The notes: generated by a model not told the origin, from the sequence alone. A stretch of 64,000 nucleotides of DNA from Lachnospiraceae bacterium (GCA_021628825.1 JAJXRY010000001.1:1426001-1490000), one strand, 5' to 3'. Positions 1 through 8,587 are shown, numbered from the stretch's first letter. Program-made: numbers and translations.

Positions 1-18
1 TTCTAAATATTGTTCCAT
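1..18 (-). CDS. Start of an unidentified gene cut by the window edge
   Basis: An ATG at 18-16 lies two bases after the PadR stop codon (23-21). It opens a frame of six codons (MEQYLE) that runs off the window. A PadR gene is often followed directly by the membrane or DUF gene it controls, so this is probably the second gene of that operon. Nothing more can be said from six codons. Confidence 0.5.
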
Positions 19-20
19 GC

Positions 21-350
21 CTACACCCCCATTGCAAGGACATTCGCTACTGCGGACTGATATTCCTTCCATTCTTCCTGCTTCGCAGCCAGCAAAGCCC
101 GTCCCTCTTTCGTGATACTGTAATACTTCCTCGTCTTTCCTGCATATTCCTGCTCATATACGTTAAGCAGACCTTTCTCCTCTAGTCCATGCAATAACGG
201 ATACAGCGTTCCCGCTTTCAGTTCAAAGACATTGCAGGATTTTTTCCGCAGTGTATCAATCATTTCGTAACCATACATATCCTTTTCCGCAAGCAGTCTG
301 AGTATAAGCATGGTTATACTTCCAGACATCAGCGACTTATCAATCGCCAT
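21..350 (-). CDS. PadR-family transcriptional regulator
   Basis: This 109-aa protein is the usual size for short PadR regulators. It has the family signature: an N-terminal hydrophobic helix, a GYEMI-type segment near residue 27, a winged helix with LKAGTLYPLLHGLEEKGL at about 44-61, and the beta-wing RKYYSITKEGR near 74-84. PadR proteins are dimeric winged-helix repressors that usually control their own operon, often a membrane protein or transporter. The start follows a strong AAGGAGGG Shine-Dalgarno. The upstream region has a promoter and short palindromes that fit autoregulation. A second gene begins two bases after its stop. Confidence 0.9.
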   Translation of the reverse strand: MAIDKSLMSGSITMLILRLLAEKDMYGYEMIDTLRKKSCNVFELKAGTLYPLLHGLEEKGLLNVYEQEYAGKTRKYYSITKEGRALLAAKQEEWKEYQSAVANVLAMGV

Positions 351-390
351 AGTGAACCCTCCTTATGTAGATAATCTATATATCGGTCAT

Positions 391-423
391 CTATAGTAAA
401 TATAGGCTGTCTATATATGTCAA
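391..423 (-). promoter_or_regulatory. padR promoter with candidate operator palindrome
   Basis: On the minus strand TTGACA (423-418) is followed 19 bases later by TACTAT (398-393). A short palindrome CTATA-GTAAA-TATAG spans 391-405 and overlaps the -10, and further TATAGA/CTATAT half-sites lie around it. That is where a self-repressing PadR protein would bind. The binding itself is inferred. Confidence 0.5.
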
Positions 424-482
424 GAATGAGTTTTTCCAAATAGACCATTTTGTACTCACCAGATAAATTTTGCTGTAAATAG

Positions 483-511
483 AAAAAAAGGTGGAGCAAA
501 AACACTCCACC
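483..511 (-). terminator. Rho-independent terminator of the kinase gene
   Basis: On the minus strand GGTGGAG and CTCCACC arms (490-496 with 505-511) close a small loop and are followed by seven T (483-489). It sits just downstream of the kinase stop codon. Confidence 0.8.
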
Positions 512-518
512 ATACTTT

Positions 519-1029
519 CTATTCCAATCCTTCCATAACTGTATTATAAATTTCCTGCACAATACCAGCTTGATCTCTTTCAGCAGTAATAGCATTTTCC
601 ACTAATACATCAGAATAATCCTTTTCTCTCCACCATCTTCTTAAAGCTTCTTCCCCAAACTCCTCACTTTCTGCTCTGGTCTGATGTCGCTTCACTGTTT
701 CTTCAAAAGGAATATCAAAATAATACGCATATATATTCTCTCTATACAATTCCCTAGCCAGTTCAAACAACGATTTATACCAATCCGCATACATAATTCC
801 TTCAAGTATTACAACATTGCTATTTTTTTGTTTCCGTATATTAATAGTTCTTTTAAAAAGAGGAATTGCTAAAGTATTCTCTCCATCTTTAACCCAAAGC
901 ATTTCTCTTCTAATCATATCTTGAGAAATGTACATTGTATTACCACCAAATTTATGTTGCAATTCTTTTCGCAATCGTAGTTTTTTTCCACTCCCTGAAT
1001 TTCCCCTCAACACAATTAAACTTTTTCAC
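519..1029 (-). CDS. P-loop kinase (AAA_33/zeta-toxin type), start frameshifted in this sequence
   Basis: The protein of about 165 aa is a small ATP/GTP-binding kinase. The P-loop LRGNSGSGK is at its N-terminus. A hydrophobic VVILEGIMY strand follows at mid-length, then a YAYYFDIPFEETVKRHQTR segment typical of AAA_33/zeta-like kinases, which phosphorylate small molecules or nucleotides. The best start is GTG at 1029 behind GGAGG. Reaching the P-loop from there needs one T fewer at 1018-1020. Just after the P-loop a run of seven A (981-987) plus a further A gives KKLRLRK where family members read KTTIAKE, which again suggests added bases. The substrate is unknown. It stands alone between two terminators. 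Confidence 0.7.
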
Positions 1030-1141
1030 TATGTACCTCCATAATACCAAATTTGTTTTCTATGGAACCATTATAACATACTGATTAATGAATCTATCCC
1101 TATTACAAACTAAAAATTTCAACAATTCTGCTATAAACCTG

Positions 1142-1177
1142 AAAAAAAGGACAGCATATTTTTACTGTCCTTTTTTT
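1142..1177. terminator. Bidirectional terminator
   Basis: GGACAG (1149-1154) pairs with CTGTCC (1165-1170). It has seven A on the left and seven T on the right, so it can end transcription from either side. It separates the kinase gene from the anti-sigma gene. Confidence 0.75.
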
Positions 1178-1256
1178 ACTTAAAAACCATGATCTATATT
1201 TACTATTTTTATCAATCAGCTCTGGCAACTCCATCTGGAATTTATGTTATACTTCT

Positions 1257-2370
1257 TTAGCGGATATCTACCGTGACAGGCTCTTCTCCCGGCTTTACCA
1301 GAATCAATAAAGATTGCACCTCATCCACATCAATGACCCGGTCATATCCCCAAATATTGTATGCATGCGTATCATCCGTATAACCAACACTTCCTCCATC
1401 TGTCAGATATGGGATGCGTGTTCCATCTTTTAAAATTACTCCCTTAACTTCGGGAACTCCAATCTCATCCTCACTCATTTCCGGTTTGGCAGAGGTTGTG
1501 TAGTTTACTTTCATGGATATCGGTGAAATTTCCGCATTCAAAACCGTAAAACTCGTTCCATCCAACGTTTTATTCAGATCAAAATATTCTGCGGAGCTGA
1601 CATTCGGAAGCTTCATTTCAAATTCCCATACCCCGTCTTTATCACTGGTAAACTCTGTTTTATACAAGGTTCCTAAGTTTTCAAATTTTACTTTTACCGT
1701 CTTTCCTAAAATGGTATCTTTTTCATCCGAAACAAATGTTTTTATGATATATTCCAGGTCCCCGTTTTTCGTCAAAATAGTGACTAATAACTTCCCCATC
1801 CTCTGTAAACTGAATTGCGCTTCCGTCTTCATAAACGGGTGAGCCATACTCATCCGACATGATTCCATCATACATAGAACCAAACATGTCCAAATTCGTT
1901 GTCCCGGAATCAACACTGACGTTCTCAAATCCCGGTTCTTTCCCCTCGTCCAGACTGTATCCGGAGACGGTAAACGACATATATGCAAACCGCTCCTCAA
2001 CAATAACCGTATGGGGAGCAACTGTTACCCCATTCTGTGTAACTTTTAATGCTTCATAATCTTCTTTTTCCGGATAAACTTCGGCAATGCCATTATCTGT
2101 AAGCTCCTGTTGCTGGATAACATCTGCCTGTATATTACCATTCATTCCTCTGCCCCAATAATGATGAATTGCGGCAACGACACTGATACTGCTGACCCCC
2201 AATAAACACACACCCACAATTGCAGCGACCTGAACTTTCCACCTTCTATTGTTTCTTTTTTTCATAGCAACACAATCCTCCTGTCTGATCAAATCAAAGG
2301 CATGATTGGTTTTGCTTAATACGACTTCTGATAATTCAATTTCTTCCGGTAATAATTTTTCTTCCATCAC
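1257..2370 (-). CDS. DUF4179-type anti-sigma factor (membrane), frameshifted in this sequence
   Basis: The reconstructed protein of about 370 aa has a cytoplasmic N-terminus, one transmembrane segment (VAAIVGVCLLGVSSISVVAA, about residues 48-68) and a long extracytoplasmic region. This is the layout of DUF4179 proteins, which partner ECF sigma factors and hold them inactive at the membrane. The frame breaks at a run of five A in the gene (T run at 1765-1769). Removing one A joins SHYFDE to NGDLEYI without a gap. The start ATG overlaps the end of the upstream sigma gene by four bases, so the two are translationally coupled. The signal it senses is unknown. Confidence 0.8.
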
Positions 2371-2887
2371 ATTAAACCTCCGCTCTGTAATATTTTTGCA
2401 AGCTGCTTTCTTCCTCTTGACAGATATGTTTTTTTATCGTGTTTTTGCGGCAAAGATGTAAGATCTGCTATTTCATTCACTTTGTATCCCTGTCCATAGT
2501 ACAATTCCATCGGCAGACGATATCTTTCATCCAAAGACCTCAGTGCCTCCTTGAATTCCACATTATACTCATCATATTTTGATACTTCTTCACATTGATT
2601 CAGGTCTACATAAACTGTTTTTTGTCTCAAAATATCATAACAATGATTGATCAATATTCTGGTAAGCCAGGTTTTTAAAAGTACTGTGCTTTCTTCAATG
2701 TGTCTATCTTTTTCCCAACACGATAATATGGTATCCTGCATCGCATCCCCGGCATCTTCTTCATTGGCCAGAATCGCGATTGAGGTACGATACATGTCTT
2801 TCATATGCAAGTTTATCAATTTGCAAAAAGCTTCTTTATCACGCCTTTGTGCCCGTTTGACTAAAAAAATATGTTTTCGTTATTCAT
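2367..2887 (-). CDS. ECF-type RNA polymerase sigma factor, 5' end frameshifted
   Basis: This is an ECF sigma factor of about 172 aa. Region 2 is seen as YRTSIAILANEEDAGDAMQDT and KTWLTRILINHCYDILR, and region 4 as LPMELYYGQGYKVNEIA with a final helix SRGRKQLAKIL. The first ATG that makes sense is at 2887 behind AGGAG. It gives MNNENIF and then hits a stop because of seven T in the gene (A run 2863-2869). With six T it continues LVKRAQRRDKEAFCKLINLH into the long frame. The DUF4179 anti-sigma partner follows with a 4-bp overlap. The pair most likely controls its own promoter and an envelope-stress regulon. Confidence 0.85.
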
Positions 2888-2997
2888 TTTTTTCTCCTAC
2901 GCGCGTATATGTAATTCTAAGGTAAAACGCCCGTTCCTTCGCTTTACATATATTAGACGTGTATTACCGCATTTTGGTTTCAATAAGATTCAGATAA

Positions 2998-3032
2998 ACA
3001 AAAATACCCGGAAGAGTGTAAACACTCTCCGG
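2998..3032 (-). terminator. Terminator for the minus-strand genes at 3.1-4.9 kb
   Basis: CCGGAAGAGTG (3008-3018) and CACTCTCCGG (3023-3032) form a strong stem. On the minus strand it is followed by GTATTTTTG. It lies downstream of the small ORF and membrane gene and insulates the ECF sigma gene from them. Confidence 0.7.
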
Positions 3033-3105
3033 ACACTTTTACAGTCTGGTTTAATTCGTTCTAGTATCAAGATTGTTACAGTTTTTATGTTCTTTCATCC
3101 ACTTA

Positions 3106-3234
3106 TTATATGTATGCTTCCAATTCATTCTTCAGTTTTTCTATCCATTTTAGATATTCATTTAATCTGCTTCTATATTCAAATACTTCTTTATTAAAAT
3201 TCTTAGTTAGATAGAAAATTTGACTATGCATCAT
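3106..3234 (-). CDS. Small 42-aa protein of unknown function
   Basis: I do not recognise this ORF. It starts with tandem ATG codons at 3234, reads MMHSQIFYLTKNFN and ends ELEAYI before TAA at 3106-3108. The C-terminal half is a charged amphipathic helix (RLNEYLKWIEKLKNEL) that could form a coiled coil. It begins 19 bases after the stop of the membrane protein gene and is followed by a terminator, so it is probably the last gene of that transcript. It could also be the detached C-terminus of a longer gene, given how many frameshifts lie in this area. Confidence 0.4.
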   Translation of the reverse strand: MMHSQIFYLTKNFNKEVFEYRSRLNEYLKWIEKLKNELEAYI

Positions 3235-3253
3235 TCTTTCAAATGAATACTGC

Positions 3254-4637
3254 TTATTTTTCTGCCACCACCATTTCATTATAAATATCTTTAATTTTTT
3301 TAATTTTTGATCTCCTTATTAAACAGAAAAAAACCAATAGTAAAAAAATAGGAAAATATGTTACCATATTCTTATTATCCAACTCTTCTAAGCCTAGTAG
3401 AACCTCTTCAAACTCATATTTTATAATATTTTTTTCTTTTTTTATCCACATAATTTATCCAAATATAAAAAGCATTCAAACTATTTACTCTCATTATATA
3501 CTTGTCATAAATATTTTTTCGTAATGCAGCTCTCGGAATCAATAATTCTTTATCATCGTTTATATGCATATAATATCCCCAAGTATCTGAATAAAAAAAC
3601 GCATAATTACTAATCGAAAACTTTGCACATTTGCATAGGAAAAATATTATTGAAATCGTTGTTACTATTACATTAAACAAAAATAACCTCTAAGCAGTTC
3701 TCCTGCAATACTATGCCATCAATTATAATGCTTATAAAAAGAAAGCTTATCATCATTCGTACAAATTTATTTCTTGCCTTTCCATACCACTTCTCTTTAT
3801 AACAATCCATCGTTGTTACAAACTCAATATCCTTAATCCGCACAATTTTTTTCCGCTTGCATATATTTATATATCTTTCTATCAAATACTCTATATTAAT
3901 TTCTACAGCTTCTTTGCTCCAGTTCTTTTTAGACTTAAAATGCATTGTATCAATCCTATGTAACGAAAATCTTCTATACAACTGTCCCAAAAGGCAAAGT
4001 TCATTCTTTCGTTCAAGAAACATAATATTAATGATAACCCACAATATGTATGTAACCCCCACAATATTATATACTGCTGCAATTTCGAGTATCACAAATC
4101 TTGCAACATCAAAAGATGAATCTATTTGTCCATTCAGTAACGTCATCGAAGTTACCGACACTAATATACAACAAATTATAACAACAATTAGGCATTCAGA
4201 AAATTTATATTTTTTGTAAAACCTCACGAATTGAAAAAAACAATGTAATATCGTTTGTCGAATAATATAATAACAACTGCCATAGTAATTGCAATTGTTG
4301 TTAATCCAATAACAATGCTACTTACCACTTCTATCTTCTTAATCATTTCATAGATATATGCATCATATCTTGCATTGAAAAAAACACACAAACGGAACCG
4401 TTGCAAAAGTAGCACCTGTCAAAAGATATATCTCAGATAAATAATCTACCTTAGAATATATCTTTTTCAGTCTTATGAAATTTCTTTTTTTATCGCAGAA
4501 TTCTTCTATCGGAGATAATACTTCCTTTTTTTCATGCACTTAATTAGGACAGTACATAGAAATACTATAAATGCTAAGAAAACAGGCAATATACCCCAAA
4601 TAGATATCCTAATAAATTGTTCACCCAATACCTTCAT
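3254..4637 (-). CDS. Multi-pass membrane protein of unknown function, broken by several frameshifts
   Basis: Read as one gene, this gives a polytopic membrane protein of roughly 460 aa. The ATG at 4637 follows AAAGGAG and opens MKVLGEQFIR plus a TM segment (IWGILPVFLAFIVFL). The frame continues through LSEIYLLTGATFATVPFVCF, VVSSIVIGLTTIAITMAVVI, a RFYKKYKFSE segment with more TM helices, and ends in a TM helix FPIFLLLVFFCLI. Breaks lie at homopolymers near 4532 (seven T), 4378, 4233, 3680 and 3440. Some could be real gene borders, for example at 4227. The start overlaps the 81-aa ORF upstream. No family is recognised; the context (XRE repressors, integrase) suggests a mobile-element cargo gene. 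Confidence 0.5.
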
Positions 4638-4865
4638 TCTTTAATTTCTCCTTTACATATTCTTCTGAGATCATCAACGCTGTTTCATTTTCTCCGCACT
4701 CCGCGTTATATACCACATCAATGCCAATTGTAACATTGTCCCCTTGCGCTCCAGCTCCAAAAGCATACCGGTTTCACCCTCATTGATCCCAGATGTAACG
4801 GCTGCCACTGTGTAGCCCTCCATGATCTTCTCATTTACTTCTGCATAGTCTTTAAATACTTTCAT
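4621..4865 (-). CDS. Small acidic protein (about 81 aa) of unknown function, frameshifted
   Basis: The ORF begins MKVFKDYAEVNEKIMEGYTV behind GGAGCAAAGGA. As written it ends early at 4674. Adding one A in the GGTGAAACC stretch (about 4771) changes to a frame that reads YAFGAGAQGDNVTIGIDV and ends KEKLKNEGIG at 4621. The second version looks like natural protein and overlaps the start of the membrane protein gene by 17 bases, as expected for coupled genes. I know of no function. It lies directly downstream of the minus-strand XRE gene. Confidence 0.5.
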
Positions 4866-4884
4866 TCCTTTGCTCCTTTCTCTC

Positions 4885-4902
4885 TTACCATACCGCTGCC
4901 AG
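4885..4902. repeat. Left copy of an 18-bp direct repeat
   Basis: TTACCATACCGCTGCCAG occurs here and again at 6247-6264 in the same orientation. Similarity extends 5' (TCTCT) apart from a difference of two T. The two copies bracket the XRE/toxin segment. The repeat could be an attachment-site or duplication relic. Confidence 0.6.
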
Positions 4903-4906
4903 GCGT

Positions 4907-5104
4907 TTAGTTGATAAGTAATTCCTCTGGATCCACTTCCAGAGCTTTTGCAATTTTTCCAAGCTTCTTAATCGGAACATTTCTCCAATTGCTCAAAATT
5001 TAAACAATGGATCCTACTGAACACTCCACCACAGCAGCCAGATCCTTTGGACCCATGCACTTGCGAGCCATTGCAAGATACAGTTTATTTGTATCAATCT
5101 TCAT
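4907..5104 (-). pseudogene. XRE/Cro-type helix-turn-helix protein with an in-frame stop
   Basis: From ATG at 5104 (upstream GAGAGGTGAG) the frame reads MKIDTNKLYLAMARKCMGP, DLAAVVECSVGSIV, then TAA at codon 35, then continues in the same frame with NWRNVPIKKLGKIAKALEV and DPEELLIN to a stop at 4907. The shape is a complete Cro/CI helix-turn-helix domain of 65 codons with a single stop inside it. A substitution or sequence error in one codon is the simplest explanation. It is divergent from a second XRE repressor, with twin operator palindromes between them, like a phage or ICE switch. Confidence 0.65.
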
Positions 5105-5128
5105 TTTTCTCACCTCTCTTCCCGCTGC

Positions 5129-5209
5129 AGAACTTTTTTTGTTCTATGCTATCGTTATATCAGATGTTTTATGTTCTGTCAATACATTTTTAGAACATTT
5201 TTTTGTTCT
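5129..5209. promoter_or_regulatory. Divergent control region with twin AGAAC-N7-GTTCT operators
   Basis: Two near-identical palindromes lie between the divergent XRE genes: AGAAC-N7-GTTCT at 5129-5145 and AGAACA-N6-TGTTCT at 5192-5209. Both have T-rich centres. A third GTTCT/AGAAC combination spans 5173-5196. Twin operators between divergent XRE genes are the classic arrangement of phage and conjugative-element repressors. Binding is inferred. Confidence 0.6.
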
Positions 5210-5258
5210 TTTCTTTTTTGATAATATGATACTCTATCAGTAGAAAGTGGGTGAAGAA

Positions 5259-5743
5259 ATGCCAACAGGTTCCAAAATAAAAAGAAATTCGCCAGCAAAA
5301 AGGACTTACGCAAAAAAACAATTGGGTGATTTGTGTGGTATGGCGGATTCTGCCATAAGACGCTATGAGAATGGAAAAAGCAAATCCCAAAAATAGAAAC
5401 CTTACAGAAAATAGCTGATGCGTTGGATGTACCACTAGATTATTTACTAGGATGGGAAGATAAATTTAACGAAAGTCCTCTTTATCGTGCCCTGAAACGA
5501 AGTGGCGATACAACCAGCAGTTCATTATACAATGACTATATACAAAGACAATTAACTATGGACATCCATTGGGAACCGATTGATATTGAAATGGTCAACC
5601 GTTTCAAATTATTAAACCCAAAAGGACAAGCCAAAGCCATTGATCAGGTAGATCTCCTCACAAAAATACCTGAATATCGAAAGGAACCATTTAAAGCACT
5701 AGAACCACAAGAACCAAGTAGCGATTTTGAGCCAACATTTTAG
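5259..5743 (+). CDS. XRE-family repressor (CI-like), N-terminal part frameshifted
   Basis: ATG at 5259 gives MPTGSKIK, and a canonical HTH follows: QLGDLCGMADSAIRRYENGK then PKIETLQKIADALDVPLDYLLGW. The C-terminal half (to TF at 5743) is a dimerisation or linker region. As written, extra A residues near 5277, 5307, 5381 and 5390 break the HTH. Removing them gives the standard KEIRQQKGLTQKQLG and NGKANPKIETL. The predicted length is about 160 aa. It is divergent from the other XRE gene across the operator pair, so it likely represses both promoters. Confidence 0.75.
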
Positions 5744-5773
5744 TGGTAAAATACTTTTTCCACAATGAAAGGT

Positions 5774-5813
5774 ACTGTCTTATAGACTGTCTTATAGACT
5801 GTCTTATAGACTG
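5774..5813 (+). repeat. Tandem 12-bp repeat, three copies
   Basis: ACTGTCTTATAG is repeated exactly at 5774, 5786 and 5798, followed by a partial fourth copy (ACTG). It lies between the XRE stop and the promoter of the small toxin-like gene. The unit contains the near-palindrome CTTATAG, so it could be a protein-binding array or just slippage-grown DNA. Confidence 0.85.
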
Positions 5814-5830
5814 CACCATATGTAATCTAT

Positions 5831-5865
5831 TGCGACGTTGCAATGTCGCACCTTGACAATATAAT
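5831..5865 (+). promoter_or_regulatory. Promoter of the toxin-like peptide with an overlapping palindrome
   Basis: TTGCAA (5838-5843) and TATAAT (5860-5865) are 16 bases apart and give a good sigma-A promoter. A near-perfect 20-bp palindrome with TGCGAC/GTCGCA arms (5831-5850) covers the -35, so a repressor could bind there. Confidence 0.6.
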
Positions 5866-5934
5866 AAACCTACCCAGGGAACCGAAGGGGCGATATGTCA
5901 GCTACCGGATGCTATACGGAAGGAGCTGGTGTCA

Positions 5935-6021
5935 ATGGTTACATATACGGATCTGATCCAGTTTGTAATTATGCTTTGCGCGGTTATAACTCTTGTTATC
6001 TATACACAACGCAAAAAGTAG
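5935..6021 (+). CDS. Holin-like small hydrophobic peptide, probable type I toxin
   Basis: This ORF of 28 aa starts MVTYTDLIQF, has one hydrophobic helix (VIMLCAVITLVIY) and ends TQRKK. AAGGAG lies nine bases upstream of the ATG. Length, single membrane span and basic C-terminus match the short 'putative holin-like toxin' peptides of Firmicutes (TxpA/BsrG-like), which damage membranes and are silenced by an antisense RNA. The last codons form half of a 12-bp terminator stem. The ORF is preceded by its own promoter and a repeat array. The antisense RNA is not proven here. It sits beside repressors and an integrase, where such modules are common. Confidence 0.65.
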   Translation: MVTYTDLIQFVIMLCAVITLVIYTQRKK

Positions 6022-6055
6022 CGCTCTCGTCTGGTAAACTGATGCGCTACTTTTT
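6013..6055. terminator. Strong inverted repeat at the end of the toxin gene
   Basis: AAAAAGTAGCGC (6013-6024) is perfectly complementary to GCGCTACTTTTT (6044-6055). A and T runs lie on both sides, so it can work on both strands. For a type I toxin this would end the mRNA and possibly a convergent antisense RNA. Confidence 0.8.
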
Positions 6056-6246
6056 GTAACCAATTATTTTACCGGTGGCTAGGCTCAATCTAGCTTTCGG
6101 TTCTCTTGTTAGGTTTATTATACTGCTTAAATCTCTTATTTGCAATGGAAATTTGCCACCATACAGGAACTTAACGGTTGCACTGGTGCAATTATTTACC
6201 ATAAATATACTTTACCGTCCCAGAAAAGGCAAATACACGTTCTCTT

Positions 6247-6264
6247 TTACCATACCGCTGCCAG
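6247..6264. repeat. Right copy of the 18-bp direct repeat
   Basis: Same 18-mer as 4885-4902, in the same orientation, located just upstream of the integrase ribosome-binding site. The stretch 6056-6246 holds no gene I can support. Confidence 0.6.
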
Positions 6265-6286
6265 CTCATGGAAAGAGGGAAAACAA

Positions 6287-7347
6287 ATGCCAGTATTTAA
6301 GGATGAAGAACGAAATGCTTTTTTTATGTAAAAACTTATTACACCGACTATACCGGTGCCAAAAAAAGCAGAAAATGAGGCGGGGCTTTAAGCTGCAGCG
6401 GGAGGCCAAGGAATGGGAAAGAGCCTTTCTGGAGCGGCAGCAGGGCACCCCAGACATAACCTTTCAAGCTCTGTATGACCTCTATATAGAGGATATGAGT
6501 CACCGCCTAAGGGAGAACAGCATAGAAGGCAAGAAGAACGTATTCAAGAATCGGATTCTGCCATACTTCAAAGACAAGCCTGTTAATCAGATCACAGCAA
6601 AGGATATAAGAGACTGGCAGAATGTACAGATCTCCGCAGACTATTCAGATGCTTATCTGGACCGTATGCAGAATATGCTCACAACAATATTAAACTATGC
6701 TGTGAACTATTATAACTTGCCAGTCAATCCCTGTAATAAAGCGGGACATATGGGGAAACGTACACGCTCTATGCAGTTCTGGACACTGGATCAATTTAAC
6801 TCTGTCCTGACTCATATAACGGATCCATCCGCAAGAACAGCTCTGTTACTGCTATTCCATTCCGGTATGAGATTCGGTGAAATGCTTGCCCTTACCTATT
6901 CCGATTTTGATTTTGAAGCTGATACAATCAGTATATCAAAATCTCTGCAGCATAGGGCAAAGGCTGGGGATCTTATCACACCTCCAAAGACAGACAACGG
7001 CATTAGGATCATATCTATGCCCCGATCTATCATGATAGCCATCAAAGACTATACCAATCATATCTATGGTATATCAGCCAATGACAGGGTATTTACCTTT
7101 ACCAAGAGCCTTATCCGTGGCAATATGAAGCATGGATCTACTTCTGCAGGTGTTCCCTTTATTCGGATCCATGATCTCAGGCATTCCCATGTATCACTTC
7201 TCATTGATATGGGATTCAGTCCCCACCTCATAGCGGAGGCGGATCGGTGACACTGTCCAGATGGTAAACAACACTTACGGGCACCTCTACCCTACCAAGC
7301 ATAAAGAGGTTGCCGACAAGCTGAACCAAATAATAGTATCATTATAG
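6287..7347 (+). CDS. Tyrosine recombinase / phage-type integrase, frameshifted
   Basis: The reconstructed protein is about 351 aa. It starts MPVFKDEERN, has the phage-integrase N-terminal arm-binding region (YTDYTGA...RGFKLQREAKEWE), the SAM-like core-binding domain (FQALYDLYIEDMSHRL) and the catalytic domain with HSGMRFGEMLAL (first Arg), HDLRHSHVSLLIDMG (HxxR) and NNTYGHLYP carrying the Tyr nucleophile. Breaks: seven T at 6319-6325, seven A at 6361-6367 and one extra G near 7238. The last one puts the catalytic Tyr out of frame as written. The gene ends five bases before the tuf terminator. It likely catalysed integration of the XRE/toxin element. Confidence 0.85.
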
Positions 7348-7351
7348 TATC

Positions 7352-7380
7352 AAAAAGGACTCCCATTTCTGGAAGTCCTT
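7352..7380 (-). terminator. tuf terminator
   Basis: AAGGACT (7355-7361) pairs with AGTCCTT (7374-7380). On the minus strand the stem is followed by a run of T and lies 20 bases after the tuf stop. It also separates tuf from the converging integrase gene. Confidence 0.8.
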
Positions 7381-7399
7381 AATTTATGCTATATTCTGA

Positions 7400-8587
7400 T
7401 TACTCGATGATTGTAGCAACACGTCCTGATCCTACAGTACGTCCACCTTCACGGATAGCGAATGTAAGACCCTGCTCCATAGCGATTGGATGGATCAGTT
7501 CGATAGTCATTTCTACGTTATCACCAGGCATGCACATTTCTGTACCTTCAGGAAGGTTGCAGACACCTGTTACGTCAGTTGTTCTGAAGTAGAACTGAGG
7601 ACGATAGTTGTTGAAGAAAGGAGTATGACGTCCACCTTCATCCTTTGTTAAAACGTAAACCTGAGCTGTAAACTTCTTATGGCAGGTTACAGTACCGGGC
7701 TTAGCAAGAACCTGTCCTCTTTCGATTTCAGTTCTCTGAATACCACGAAGAAGAGCACCGATGTTATCACCAGCCTGAGCCTCATCAAGAAGCTTACGGA
7801 ACATTTCGATACCAGTAACAACGGTCTTCTTTGTTTCTTCCTTAATACCAACGATTTCAACTTCCTCGTTAAGATGAAGAACACCACGCTCTACTCTACC
7901 AGTTGCAACAGTACCACGTCCGGTAATAGTGAATACGTCTTCTACAGGCATAAGGAAAGGCTTATCTGTTGCTCTTTCAGGATCCGGAATATAGGAATCA
8001 ACAGTATCCATAAGTTCCATGATCTTGTCGCCCCATTCTCCCATCGGATCTTCAAGAGCCTTAAGAGCGGAACCCTTAATGATCGGGCATCCTTCGAATC
8101 CATACTCTTCAAGCTGTTCGGTAACTTCCATCTCTACTAACTCGATAAGCTCAGGATCGTCTACCATATCGCACTTGTTCAGGAATACAACGATGTAAGG
8201 TACACCTACCTGACGAGCCAGAAGGATGTGCTCTTTTGTCTGAGCCATAACACCATCAGTAGCAGCTACAACGAGGATAGCACCATCCATCTGAGCAGCA
8301 CCAGTGATCATGTTCTTAACGTAGTCAGCATGTCCCGGGCAGTCAACGTGAGCATAATGTCTCTTAGCAGTTGTATACTCAACGTGAGCGGTAGAAATGG
8401 TAATACCTCTTTCTCTTTCTTCGGGAGCCTTATCGATGTTCTCGAAATCTGTTGCTTCATTACCAGGAACTCTTGCAGCAAGTACCTTTGTGATAGCTGC
8501 AGTTAAAGTAGTTTTACCATGGTCAACGTGTCCGATGGTACCAATGTTACAATGTGGTTTGGTTCTTTCAAAATGCGCTTTAGCCAT
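7400..8587 (-). CDS. tuf: Elongation factor Tu
   Basis: EF-Tu is 395 aa and carries aminoacyl-tRNA to the ribosome as a GTPase. The G1 motif GHVDHGKTTL, G3 DCPGHADYVKNMITGAAQMDGA and G4 NKCD are all present, along with the GERERGITI-type switch I segment (EERERGITISTAHVEY). All three domains are complete. The start ATG follows a ribosome-binding site (AAAGGAGG). The gene has its own strong promoter and is the last gene of the str-type cluster rpsL-rpsG-fusA-tuf, with a terminator directly after it. Confidence 0.98.
   Translation of the reverse strand: MAKAHFERTKPHCNIGTIGHVDHGKTTLTAAITKVLAARVPGNEATDFENIDKAPEERERGITISTAHVEYTTAKRHYAHVDCPGHADYVKNMITGAAQMDGAILVVAATDGVMAQTKEHILLARQVGVPYIVVFLNKCDMVDDPELIELVEMEVTEQLEEYGFEGCPIIKGSALKALEDPMGEWGDKIMELMDTVDSYIPDPERATDKPFLMPVEDVFTITGRGTVATGRVERGVLHLNEEVEIVGIKEETKKTVVTGIEMFRKLLDEAQAGDNIGALLRGIQRTEIERGQVLAKPGTVTCHKKFTAQVYVLTKDEGGRHTPFFNNYRPQFYFRTTDVTGVCNLPEGTEMCMPGDNVEMTIELIHPIAMEQGLTFAIREGGRTVGSGRVATIIE

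Noticed and set aside
3457..3700. Independent small genes at 3254-3451, 3414-3680 and 4224-4415
   Set aside because: Their ends join through homopolymer runs into one membrane protein. I annotated a single gene.
5774..5813. CRISPR array
   Set aside because: The unit is only 12 bp, directly tandem with no spacers, and no cas genes are near.
7340..7400. attB site inside the tuf terminator
   Set aside because: No matching sequence pair for the terminator was found at the other end of the element, so a claim of the exact core would be a guess.
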